A stretch of 64,000 bases of DNA, taken from positions 68,366-132,365 of the forward strand of contig DBYI01000022.1 in the NCBI GenBank assembly GCA_002310115.1. The letters are read 5' to 3'. The stretch is from Ruminococcus flavefaciens (GTDB lineage Bacteria > Bacillota > Clostridia > Oscillospirales > Ruminococcaceae). Position numbers and translations under genes: made by a program. Under the pieces are notes generated by a model that saw only the letters and a list, made by a program, of their open reading frames with translations, had not been told where the DNA came from and searched no databases. Positions within the stretch are counted from its first letter, which is position 1, and each line of letters begins with the position of its first letter. Positions 31,917 to 40,854 of this stretch are shown here, piece after piece.

Positions 31917-33803
31917 TTATTTTACGAAATTTGCCTTTATTATCGTATATCCATATGGTTTTACCGTAATGGTATCGTCCATAAATTCGCCGTAGAATGG
32001 TTGTATATCGCTGTAACGTGATAGTATCTCACTTATATTGCCAAGCTGTACCGTATCACTGCTTCTGTTTATGAAGAAGATATACTCCTGTTTCTGGCCT
32101 TTACGTGCAAAACCGATAAGACGACTGTCATGTGTCTCTTTTTCGTTGATTACGAAGAAGATCATTCCGTCGCGCATACTCGGTATAGACTTTCTTACAC
32201 GGCTGAGCTCAGAAACGTATTCGATAAGGTCTGTATCTTCATTTCCCCATGGGTAGCAACGGCGGTTGAATGGGTCTTTATACCCCTGAAGTCCTGCTTC
32301 GTCTCCGTAGTAGATACTCGGTACACCCGGAAGGAAAAATTGTATAGCCATGGCAGCCTTGAGCATTTCTTTTCCGTGTTCATATTGCTCAGAAGTAAGG
32401 TAGCGCTCCGCCATCCACTCTTTGCTCTTGCCATCGCAGTCGTCGCCTGCAAGGCGGTTTATAGCGCGTTCAATGTCGTGAGTAGAGACAAAATTCATAA
32501 GTACGTCGATAGTAGGTTTAGGATAATGCTCAACAATTGACATTACTGTGTTTATGAAATCAACAGGCTTGCCGCCTTTTATAAAGTTCATGATAGCTTC
32601 ACGGAACGGATAGTTCATTACCGAGTCAAGCTGGTCACCTAGAAGATATCGACGCTTAATGCCATAGCTTTCCTTATTGGTAGCATCTTCCCATACCTCG
32701 CCGATTATGACTTTGTTGCTGTCATATTCTTTAACGCATTTTCTCAGATTTCCCAGGAATTTATCAGGAAGCTCGTCTGCAACATCAAGACGGTAGCCTG
32801 CGGCTCCTCTATCAAGCCAGTACCGCAGAACTCCTTCATCACCACAGATATATTCTGTATAGTCCTCGTTGTTTTCAAAAACATTGGGGAGAGTATCAAT
32901 TCCCCACCATGCTTCATATACATTCGGGAATTCGATGAAACTGTACCAATCGTAGTAGGGGCTTTCCTGTGACTGGTAAGCTCCAAGATCAGGATACCGT
33001 CCGTATTTGTTGAAGTAAACACTATCTGCACCGGTATGTGAGAAAACTCCGTCAAGAATTATGGATATTCCGTAGTTTTCGGCAGCTTTACAGAGTTCCT
33101 CGAACTCCTCATTGGTACCAAGAAGAGGGTCCGCCTTCATATAGTTTGCTGTATTGTAGCGGTGATTTTCATGAGCTTCAAATATAGGGTTTAGGTAGAT
33201 ACAAGTAACACCGAGTCCTTTTAGGTAAGGGAGTTTGGACTTTATTCCCTCGAAATCACCGCCGAAGTAGTCGTTGTTCCAAACGTGACCGTTTTCGTCA
33301 GGTTTGTATAGTGGGGTTCCACCCCAGTCATCGCGTAGGATTCGTCCCTCCGGGATATTCTCTTTAGGCTTGCCGCTGTTGCAGAAGCGGTCAGGGAATA
33401 TCTGATACATAACACCTCCCTTGAGAAAATCGGGGGTCTCGTAAGTGCTGTTGTAGACTGTAAGCTGGAACATCTCGCCTGCGTCAAGTCCACCCTCGTG
33501 GATATTTATTCTCTTGATATAGTGGCGTGTACCACCCTCAGTATATGAGAAATAGTAGAAATGAACATCGGTATATCTTGCGTTGTACTCAGCCGAGTAT
33601 GCAATGCAGTCCTCTTCCTCCTCTACTGAATTCATAGTGATAAAGCGCTCTTTGAAGCCTGTTCGAAAGAGTACCAGCACAGGAGAATAATCTGGACGGA
33701 CGTTCTTTGGTAGTCTTATGGTGAAGCGACAGGTTTCATACTGCCTGACAGCACCGAATATAGACTTATACATTGGATCCCAGGTGTCATATAAAGGTTT
33801 CAT
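31917..33803 (-). CDS. GH13 alpha-amylase-family enzyme (neopullulanase/cyclomaltodextrinase type)
   Basis: 628 residues. An N-terminal beta domain (about 1-120) precedes the GH13 barrel, the layout of GH13_20 neopullulanase/maltogenic amylases. Catalytic residues: nucleophile D340 (GYRLDVADE), acid/base E369 (IIGEVWED), and D443 in FVSTHDIERA; also YQIFPDRF and LNPIFEAHENHRYNT at the active site. It hydrolyses alpha-1,4 (and perhaps alpha-1,6) links of malto-oligosaccharides. No signal peptide, so cytoplasmic. It follows glycogen phosphorylase by 47 bases, giving a glycogen/maltodextrin catabolic pair. Confidence 0.93.
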   Translation of the reverse strand: MKPLYDTWDPMYKSIFGAVRQYETCRFTIRLPKNVRPDYSPVLVLFRTGFKERFITMNSVEEEEDCIAYSAEYNARYTDVHFYYFSYTEGGTRHYIKRINIHEGGLDAGEMFQLTVYNSTYETPDFLKGGVMYQIFPDRFCNSGKPKENIPEGRILRDDWGGTPLYKPDENGHVWNNDYFGGDFEGIKSKLPYLKGLGVTCIYLNPIFEAHENHRYNTANYMKADPLLGTNEEFEELCKAAENYGISIILDGVFSHTGADSVYFNKYGRYPDLGAYQSQESPYYDWYSFIEFPNVYEAWWGIDTLPNVFENNEDYTEYICGDEGVLRYWLDRGAAGYRLDVADELPDKFLGNLRKCVKEYDSNKVIIGEVWEDATNKESYGIKRRYLLGDQLDSVMNYPFREAIMNFIKGGKPVDFINTVMSIVEHYPKPTIDVLMNFVSTHDIERAINRLAGDDCDGKSKEWMAERYLTSEQYEHGKEMLKAAMAIQFFLPGVPSIYYGDEAGLQGYKDPFNRRCYPWGNEDTDLIEYVSELSRVRKSIPSMRDGMIFFVINEKETHDSRLIGFARKGQKQEYIFFINRSSDTVQLGNISEILSRYSDIQPFYGEFMDDTITVKPYGYTIIKANFVK

Positions 33804-33850
33804 TTAACACACTCCGTTTATCGGTATTTTTTAGGGTTGTACCTCTTTTT

Positions 33851-36259
33851 TTATCTGAGGTGCCAGATATTTTCAGCATATTCTGTAACAGCACGGTCTG
33901 CGGAGAAAATACCAGCGCCTGCGATATTGTTTAGGGACATTTTAGCCCATTTGAGTTTGTCATTGTAGCACTGTGTTATATAGTGCTGAGCCTTTCTGTA
34001 GCTGTCGAAATCAGCAAGTACCATGTAAGGATCATTGTTTTTCAGCGAATTTGCTACATCATTGAATGTGCAGCCGTTTATACCATGATACATACGGTCG
34101 ATAGCTTCACGTATGCGTGGATCATAGTTATAGCAGTCGTTGGGGTGGTAGCCCCTGTATCTCAGTTCGTTTACCTGAGGTGTGGTCATGCCAAAGATAA
34201 CGATATTTTCGTCGCCGCAAGCTTCCTTTATCTCGATGTTAGCACCGTCGAGAGTTCCAATGGTAACAGCTCCGTTGAGCATGAGCTTCATATTGCCTGT
34301 ACCCGAAGCCTCTGTTCCTGCAAGTGATATTTGTTCGGAAACGTCAGAGGCAGGCATAAGGTGCTCTGAGAGTGTTACACAGTAATTCTCGAGGAATACA
34401 ACTGAAAGTTTTTCGCTTATTTTTGGATTGTGCTTTATTTCTTCTGATAAAGCCCATATCATTTTTATTATCTGTTTTGCAAGGTAGTATCCAGGAGCAG
34501 CCTTTGCAGCGAAGATGTATGTTTTGGGCGTGAAAGGAGCATCTGGATCGTTGAGTAGATAAGCGTAGTCTGTAAGGATATTCATGACGTTGAGATGCTG
34601 TCTCTTGTATTCGTGCAGACGCTTAACCTGTACGTCAAAAATGCTGTTGGGATTTAGTTCTATTCCAGTTTCGGCCTTGACATACTTCGCAAAGGATTCC
34701 TTGTTTTCCTTCTTGACAGCCATAAGCTTCTTGAGCACTTCCTTATCGTCCTGGAATTTTCTGAGATTTTCCAGTTCTGCACCGTCTTTGATGAACTTAG
34801 GACCGATGGTGTCCGTAAGGAGTTTTGTAAGTGCAGGATTTGACTGATAAAGCCATCTTCTATATGCAATTCCGTTGGTTACGTTTTTGAACTTTTCAGG
34901 AGTATACTCGAATTCTTCATGGAACACAGACTGTTTGATTATCTCCGAATGGAGTTTGGATACACCGTTTACGCTGTGCGAAGCTGCAACGCAGAGAGTA
35001 GCCATGTGTATTTGATTGTCTTTGACAATAGACATACGAGAGGTCTTTGCGCAGTCGTCCCCGTTCCATTCGGCGAGAGACTGGCAGTAGCGGTTGTTTA
35101 TCTCAATGATGATTGAGAAAATTCTTGGTATTATCTGCTTTACGAGATTGACGTCCCATTTTTCGAGAGCTTCTGCCATTACTGTATGGTTGGTGTAAGC
35201 GAAAGTCCTTGTAACGATATCCCATGATTTTTCCCAACTGTAGCCGCAGTCGTCAAGAAGTATCCTCATGAGCTCAGGGATAGCAAGGGTCGGGTGAGTA
35301 TCGTTAATGTGAATAGCAACCTTATCTGCGAGGTTCTCGAGAGTACCATATACAGCCATATGGGCGCTTACAATATCGCCTATTGAAGCTGCACAGAGGA
35401 AGTATTGCTGACGCAGGCGAAGCCCCTTGCCCTCTAGGTGGTTGTCATTAGGATAAAGCACCTTAGAAATAGCGTTCGCAACAGAGTTCTGAGCGAGGGC
35501 TGCTTCATAGTTTCCGCTGTTAAACATTTCCATGTTGAAGTTAGGCGCTTTTGCAGACCACAGGCGGAGTACGGAAACTCCTTCAGAACCATAGCCTGAA
35601 ACATACAGGTCGTATGGAGTTGCAACGACCGTGTTGTAATTAACATGAGATATATAGTGGTACTGATTGTCCCAGTATTCCTGAAGATCACCTTCAAAGT
35701 GGACATCTATTGATAGCTCTGGTTTCGGAACAAGCCATACAGAACCACCTGGAAGCCAGTTGTCAGGGAGTTCTGTTTGCCAGCCGTCCTCAAGTTTCTG
35801 CTGAAAAATGCCATACTCATAGCATATGGAGTAACCCATTGCAGGGAAAGCCATAGTAGCGAGACCATCGAGGTAGCAGGCTGCAAGTCTGCCAAGGCCG
35901 CCGTTTCCCAGGCCTGCATCGGGCTCCATCTTGTATATTTTTTCAAGGTTTATATCATAGGGCTTAAGCATTTCCTTTATGCCATCAGCAAGTTCAAGAT
36001 TGTAAATGCTGGTTTTGAGAGAGCGTCCCATGAGAAACTCCATCGAAAGATAATATATCTGTTTGCCGCCTACCGAGCTGGTATGATTTATGAAGCTTTG
36101 CCTCTTTGCACCAAGTATTTCGACTATCAGTGAGGAGAGAACATGGTAAACCTGTTTGTCTGAAGCTTCTTCGGGAGAAACGCTGTATAAAAGCTGGAGC
36201 TTTCTCGGAAACTCTTCTTTGATCTTATCCATCAGAGGATTTGCTTTTTTAGTAGCCAT
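33851..36259 (-). CDS. glgP: Glycogen/maltodextrin phosphorylase
   Basis: 802 residues, full length. Contains the glucan phosphorylase core: YYLSMEFLMGR, GNGGLGRLAACYLDGLATM, VAIHINDTHPTLAIPELMR, and the PLP-lysine segment EASGTGNMKLMLNGA. It releases glucose-1-phosphate from alpha-1,4-glucans with phosphate. GGAG lies 8 bases before ATG 36259. Its promoter is present upstream, and the GH13 gene follows in the same direction, so the two are co-expressed. Confidence 0.96.
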   Translation of the reverse strand: MATKKANPLMDKIKEEFPRKLQLLYSVSPEEASDKQVYHVLSSLIVEILGAKRQSFINHTSSVGGKQIYYLSMEFLMGRSLKTSIYNLELADGIKEMLKPYDINLEKIYKMEPDAGLGNGGLGRLAACYLDGLATMAFPAMGYSICYEYGIFQQKLEDGWQTELPDNWLPGGSVWLVPKPELSIDVHFEGDLQEYWDNQYHYISHVNYNTVVATPYDLYVSGYGSEGVSVLRLWSAKAPNFNMEMFNSGNYEAALAQNSVANAISKVLYPNDNHLEGKGLRLRQQYFLCAASIGDIVSAHMAVYGTLENLADKVAIHINDTHPTLAIPELMRILLDDCGYSWEKSWDIVTRTFAYTNHTVMAEALEKWDVNLVKQIIPRIFSIIIEINNRYCQSLAEWNGDDCAKTSRMSIVKDNQIHMATLCVAASHSVNGVSKLHSEIIKQSVFHEEFEYTPEKFKNVTNGIAYRRWLYQSNPALTKLLTDTIGPKFIKDGAELENLRKFQDDKEVLKKLMAVKKENKESFAKYVKAETGIELNPNSIFDVQVKRLHEYKRQHLNVMNILTDYAYLLNDPDAPFTPKTYIFAAKAAPGYYLAKQIIKMIWALSEEIKHNPKISEKLSVVFLENYCVTLSEHLMPASDVSEQISLAGTEASGTGNMKLMLNGAVTIGTLDGANIEIKEACGDENIVIFGMTTPQVNELRYRGYHPNDCYNYDPRIREAIDRMYHGINGCTFNDVANSLKNNDPYMVLADFDSYRKAQHYITQCYNDKLKWAKMSLNNIAGAGIFSADRAVTEYAENIWHLR

Positions 36260-36734
36260 AAATTATCTCCAATCTGCCGTTGGACGGCTTTATTACTGAT
36301 CGTATAATAGTTTTTGGGTTATACTACCTGCTTTTGGAAAAACTGCGAAAAAACGCTTTACGACCAGTATACACATTCATTATACTATGAAAAAAACTAT
36401 TTTTCAAGTGCATTATTAAACAAATATTTGTCAACGAAATTTATATATTGCGGATAACGATAAAACAAATAGTTTAATAAGTGGATATATAGGAAATGCT
36501 GATTGTGCAATTTGTGCATACTAAGGCCAGTACTATATATGATATGCACATACTGGAAGAAAAAACAGCCCCATGAACAGTTTGTATATATTTAAAAAAT
36601 AAAACTTAGAATTATTCAAAAAAATATTTGAAATTTGTATAAATATGTGATATAATGGTAACGTGGTCATAAAATATGACTGAAAAAGTGTAGAATTATA
36701 AAGACAACAAAAGAAAATGAAAAGGTGATGTAAA
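36260..36734. promoter_or_regulatory. Divergent promoter region between glgP and the signal-peptidase-like gene
   Basis: 475 AT-rich bases with no gene. Leftward promoter: TTGAAA (36407-36402), 17-base spacer, TATAAT (36384-36379). Rightward promoter: TTGAAA (36628-36633), 17-base spacer, TATAAT (36651-36656). The middle, about 36420-36620, holds no feature I can support. Confidence 0.7.
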
Positions 36735-37973
36735 ATGGAAAAGGAAAAACGCTTCTCAATACTTAAATTTGTTATTATCGCGCTTAGCATAATTCTGATC
36801 GTATTATCGATTATTATCAATATTGCATTCTCTGGTGGAAAGACTCCAAAGCTGTTCGGAAGATACATTTATGTTGTCAAGGAGACTGATAACATGGGCG
36901 ATAGCGTTACAGAGGGAGCTGCACTTCTTGCGGCAGACGCAAAGAACGAGACTATATCAAAGGGTGATATAGTTCTTTGCTATCCTGCTGACTCTCCTGA
37001 TACCCTTAAGGTGCTTAGTATCTTTGACATAGTTAGTGCTGAGGACGGTACTCAGAAATATGTTACTGCAGATGCAACAAAGGTTGGGAGTGAAGAGTCC
37101 ATAACAAAGGATAAGATACTTGCAAAATGTACTGGTTACAATCAAAGCCTCGGGATAGGCTCATTCATAAGGTTTGCTTCAGGAATTAAGGGCATATTTG
37201 CACTTCTTGTGCTTCCATGTGTGCTTCTTGTGATATTCTTCATTGCAAAGATAGCATCTTCAAAAGGTGAAGATGACGAGGACTTCGGATTTTATGAGTA
37301 CGATGAGAAAGAAAAGGAGAGAGCGGTTTCCGAGAGCAGAAAAAATCTACACGAAAAGAATGCTAATCCTCTTTTCGAACCATCACAGGAGATTCAGCCA
37401 AGCAATGAGCTTGAACGTAAGAAGATGTCTATAGCTGAGAACTTCAGTCAGAAGAAGGTAAATCCTGATTCGCCTTATCAGAAGGAAAAAGAGCGTACAA
37501 TGCAGTTTAAGGCACAGCGCAGTGCCGAGAGCACATTTGCCGCAAAGAATGTAGGCGGTTCATCATCTACTGCGCCGACTGCTGATGCCTTGAGAGAAGA
37601 AATGCTCCGAAAGACAGCCGAGGCAGAGCGTGAGCGCACAGGTTCATTTAGTGTAAAGGCAGCAGCTACTGCTTCAACAGTAAATACAAATACAGCTCAG
37701 AGACCTGCGGTTTCAGAGCCGATAACTGATAATACAGGCATTCTTTCAAAGAGTCAGCTTGCTGAAATGTCAAGAAATGATGTTCCAAAGACAACTCCTC
37801 TTAGAAGCCAGTCTGCTCCTTCGACAGCTGCTCCTAAGCCAAAAAAGAGCAGCACACCTGATATTTCAGATATCATTGATAAGAGCGAACGTAATGAGAG
37901 AAAGAAATCTCCATCAAATATGTCCGTAGATGACCTCATCAAGATGATAGAGGAAGAAAAGAAAAAGCTGTAA
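36735..37973 (+). CDS. Membrane protein with catalytically dead signal-peptidase-like (S26) domain and long disordered tail
   Basis: 412 residues. A transmembrane helix (about 9-31), an extracellular beta domain (about 35-150), a second helix (about 153-172) and a 240-residue charged, low-complexity cytoplasmic tail. The outer domain follows the SipW-like signal peptidase plan: TPKLFGRYIYVV, then T51-D-N53-M where active enzymes have SGSM, SKGDIVLCY, LSIFDIV where they have a HRIV-type sequence, and YVTADATKVGSEESITKDKILAK matching the TKGDAN...I-G-K block. Catalytic Ser is Asn53 and the His position is Phe97, so it should not cleave. Perhaps it binds secreted proteins. Ends at a terminator. 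Confidence 0.7.
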   Translation: MEKEKRFSILKFVIIALSIILIVLSIIINIAFSGGKTPKLFGRYIYVVKETDNMGDSVTEGAALLAADAKNETISKGDIVLCYPADSPDTLKVLSIFDIVSAEDGTQKYVTADATKVGSEESITKDKILAKCTGYNQSLGIGSFIRFASGIKGIFALLVLPCVLLVIFFIAKIASSKGEDDEDFGFYEYDEKEKERAVSESRKNLHEKNANPLFEPSQEIQPSNELERKKMSIAENFSQKKVNPDSPYQKEKERTMQFKAQRSAESTFAAKNVGGSSSTAPTADALREEMLRKTAEAERERTGSFSVKAAATASTVNTNTAQRPAVSEPITDNTGILSKSQLAEMSRNDVPKTTPLRSQSAPSTAAPKPKKSSTPDISDIIDKSERNERKKSPSNMSVDDLIKMIEEEKKKL

Positions 37974-37985
37974 ATATAATGACAA

Positions 37986-38022
37986 AACTCCTATGGTTTT
38001 TTTAGAACCATAGGAGTTTTTT
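37986..38022. terminator. Terminator between the S26-like gene and mcrC-like gene
   Basis: AACTCCTATGGTT (37986-37998) with AACCATAGGAGTT (38006-38018) and T-run; usable in both directions. Confidence 0.85.
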
Positions 38023-38033
38023 AGCAAATAAGC

Positions 38034-38846
38034 TTATGCTTGAGATTTGATTTTATAAAGCTGTGCACATGAAACGTACTTTCCTGTAAAGGCTGTACCC
38101 TCATTCTTGTCAAAAAGCATTTTGCAGATACTTAGAATAGTACTGTATTTTTTAGTATTCCGTGTATTTATACACTTTCCGAACTCTGCTGTAATATTTA
38201 ATGGTACAGCTACCTCATCGAAGTATGATAAAGCCTCTTTCAGCAGATGAGAGTTGTGCGAGTTCGTGGTCAGCTTGTTGAGGATAGCGGCAGCCGCTTT
38301 GATTATGCGGTTTTCAGCTCGGTCTGGAGTAAAAACGTCATGTCGCACGTATACGCGTTCACGATGGACAAGATTACGGCGGATATTCTCTGCAAACAAT
38401 ATTGTACCCTGTACGGAGGTAAGGTTGTCTTCGCGGCTTGCATATGCTGAAAGCACGCCACTTTTGATTATTTTCACTGTTTCGCCCGCAAAAATGGAGA
38501 TGAAATACTCCATAAAGTTCATTTCTGGATCAAAATTTGATTGCTCAAAGTTATACCCGCATCGTCTGCAAAATTCGGCGCAGAGTTCCTTTCTTGCATT
38601 TGTAGTGCCGCCTTTTGCTAAAGGTAATATCTCAACAAGAGTTCCGTCAGCAAAACAGGCAAAGCCACAGTAATCCCCTGCAAAAAACAATTTTTTCCCG
38701 TTTTTTCGACCGACATACACCGCATTTCTTCCGTCGGCTGCACAAACCTCGGTAAACTCGCCGAGCATTTTTGAAAGCTCGCCGTTTTCTGGAGAAAACT
38801 CAGCAATACTTTCATTGGCTGATACGCAAATATGTTTTGTGTACAT
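38034..38846 (-). CDS. McrC-like protein lacking the nuclease domain
   Basis: 270 residues. The N-terminal two-thirds resemble McrC of McrBC-type modification-dependent restriction systems: FADGTLVEILPLAKGG, the RRNLVHRERVYVRHDVFTPDRAENRIIKAA block (quoted in part: RRNLVHRERVYVRHD), and a helix-rich segment. In McrC this part connects McrB to a C-terminal PD-(D/E)XK nuclease. Here the frame ends at residue 270, about where that domain should begin (LFDKNEGTAFTG...), and the 60 bases to the next gene's terminator contain no more of it. It starts 14 bases after the McrB-like gene. It either acts with McrB in a non-cutting way or is a decayed system. Confidence 0.75.
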   Translation of the reverse strand: MYTKHICVSANESIAEFSPENGELSKMLGEFTEVCAADGRNAVYVGRKNGKKLFFAGDYCGFACFADGTLVEILPLAKGGTTNARKELCAEFCRRCGYNFEQSNFDPEMNFMEYFISIFAGETVKIIKSGVLSAYASREDNLTSVQGTILFAENIRRNLVHRERVYVRHDVFTPDRAENRIIKAAAAILNKLTTNSHNSHLLKEALSYFDEVAVPLNITAEFGKCINTRNTKKYSTILSICKMLFDKNEGTAFTGKYVSCAQLYKIKSQA

Positions 38847-38860
38847 TATATTCTCCGTTC

Positions 38861-40615
38861 TTATGAAACGCTATAGATGTTTATGAAGTGCTCCTTATTC
38901 CAGTTTTTCGGGTTGCCTAGGCGATACAGTTTCTGTCCTGAATCAAAACGTTTGATATACTTAGGAGTAATGCATTCGATGAAGTAATTATCGTCGTTGA
39001 GCACAAGTTTTATCCTCTCGTAGTCGTCGAAGAAATACTCCTGGAGAAGAGGTATAATCTTCGTTGAAAAGACTGATCTTAGTTCGTCTAGAGTCTTTAT
39101 ACAGCCGCGGCTATTCATGAAATATGCATGACCTATGGCGTGTTCTCGGTCGTAGTAATACTCGATGCGTTCATTAAGTGCAGTAAGGAGCTTACAGAGG
39201 TCTACGCCACCGCAGTTCCCGAGAAGTGACGGTATAGGCATCATCTCAGTGAAGTCGAATCTTCTTCTCAAGGCTGTATCCAGCATGGCAATAGAACGGT
39301 CAGCGGTATTCATTGTTCCTAGTATATATAGGTTTGCAGGAACGGAGAACTCAGTCTGTGAATACGGTAGGATTATTGAAGTACCGCGTTTCGATTCCTC
39401 GATAAGAGTGATAAGTTCGCCAAAAATCCTTGAGATATTACCTCGGTTTATCTCATCAATGATAGTTACGAAGTTTATATTTGGGCTTTTTGCGGCCTTT
39501 TCACAAATTGCCTTGAAAATACCATTGTATGGACGATAAACGACTGTAGTTTCAGCGTGGGCGACATTTGTATCCTTGCCGTATTTGTCAACTACAACAG
39601 GACGTATGCCTTCGACAAACTCCTCATAACTTAGAGACTGATGAAATGTCGTGAATTTTATCTGTCCTGTAGCGGCGTACTGGTCGTAACGCGCCCTTAT
39701 GGCACCATATGTTTCTCCGTCTGCGATTTTTTTGCCTTCGACAAGTTCAACGGCATACTTTACCACATTATACGTCTTACCTGTTCCTGGAGGTCCATAA
39801 AGTATCTGATTAAGGGGAGCTTTTTTCTCCTCCTCTTCTTCTTCTTCGATTTGAATTTCGGACATAGTCTTGGCGTACTGAGAGTTGACAAGATCCCACG
39901 ACATAATATCAAAGGCTCTCAAGTTCTTGAATTTGAAATTTTCATTACGGAAATCAAGTATCTTATGACAGTTTATGATATACTGCGTTATATCTCCCAC
40001 AGTTTTGAGCTCGATACCTAGGGCATCATAGACCATAGAATCAGCGGCTCTTTCGCCGAGAATAGGGAATGAAAAGGGTTTCAGACAGTGAAGTATTCTC
40101 GACATGACAAATACGGGTAGTCCGGAATCCCTCAACTGAGAATTTATCATTTTCTGAGCCGTGACAAGAATCTTATTATCGTTTTCAAGTCCAGAAAGGT
40201 TAATACACATTTTGAAAAAGAATTGTATAGCTTCATCTTTTTCGGCAATTAAAGACTCCTTGAAAGAAAACGGAGCTGTAAGGAACTCCATTTCCTGCTT
40301 TTCGATGATATGACTGAACAACATTCGCGAGCCTCTGTTCCAAATTTTTTCGAGGCTCAGCTCAAGCTCGCGCTTGTCATTGTGCAGAAGATGACTTTTC
40401 TGAATACGCAGATTCAGCTCACTCCTGTCATTTGTCCACAAACCCAACGACAGGTAATAAAGAAGTTCAAGATCGTGGTAATCAATTATGGTAGTCTTTC
40501 TCAATTTTTCATAGCATACAAGCGCTTCACGAACAGATCGGTAAGTTCCGTCAAATTCCTCAGGCTGGATTTCGTTTTTATGTTTAAGTTTTTCAATAAT
40601 GTTTGATTTATCCAT
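38861..40615 (-). CDS. McrB-like AAA+ GTPase/ATPase
   Basis: 584 residues. N-terminal 270 residues of unknown type (presumed recognition module, with an Asp/Glu-rich linker EEEEEEEKK before the motor) followed by the McrB-family AAA+ domain: Walker A GPPGTGKTYNVV, FHQSLSYEEFVEGIRP, Walker B FVTIIDEINRGNISRIFGEL, GTMNTADRSIAMLDTALRRRFDF. McrB uses GTP (others ATP) to translocate DNA and drive the McrC nuclease. The N-terminus is not similar to the E. coli McrB DNA-binding domain, so the recognised modification is unknown. Paired with the McrC-like gene downstream. Confidence 0.85.
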   Translation of the reverse strand: MDKSNIIEKLKHKNEIQPEEFDGTYRSVREALVCYEKLRKTTIIDYHDLELLYYLSLGLWTNDRSELNLRIQKSHLLHNDKRELELSLEKIWNRGSRMLFSHIIEKQEMEFLTAPFSFKESLIAEKDEAIQFFFKMCINLSGLENDNKILVTAQKMINSQLRDSGLPVFVMSRILHCLKPFSFPILGERAADSMVYDALGIELKTVGDITQYIINCHKILDFRNENFKFKNLRAFDIMSWDLVNSQYAKTMSEIQIEEEEEEEKKAPLNQILYGPPGTGKTYNVVKYAVELVEGKKIADGETYGAIRARYDQYAATGQIKFTTFHQSLSYEEFVEGIRPVVVDKYGKDTNVAHAETTVVYRPYNGIFKAICEKAAKSPNINFVTIIDEINRGNISRIFGELITLIEESKRGTSIILPYSQTEFSVPANLYILGTMNTADRSIAMLDTALRRRFDFTEMMPIPSLLGNCGGVDLCKLLTALNERIEYYYDREHAIGHAYFMNSRGCIKTLDELRSVFSTKIIPLLQEYFFDDYERIKLVLNDDNYFIECITPKYIKRFDSGQKLYRLGNPKNWNKEHFINIYSVS

Positions 40616-40780
40616 ATTTTATGCCAACCTTTCCGATAATATCCTACATTAATTGTATCATACCAACAAACTAAAGTCAATTGGATTCAAAATTTTTACA
40701 CATCATTCACAAAGAAATGCGATTTTTATTGCTGAATTAATTTTTTTAGCGAAAAAAGCATTCTGCAGCTGAATAAAAGA

Positions 40781-40820
40781 AGAACAGGCATAAATCACTT
40801 TATGCCTGTTCTGATTTTTT
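40781..40820. terminator. Terminator of the GDSL-dockerin gene
   Basis: AGAACAGGCATAAA (40781-40794) pairs with TTTATGCCTGTTCT (40799-40812), a perfect 14-bp stem, with T's on the + side. Confidence 0.85.
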
Positions 40821-40854
40821 ATTTTGATTTTCAAATGAAGCTGTACTAAAATGC

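Noticed and set aside
36533..36868. Leftward 111-codon frame
   Set aside because: Overlaps the start of the signal-peptidase-like gene and is AT-rich antisense sequence with no RBS.
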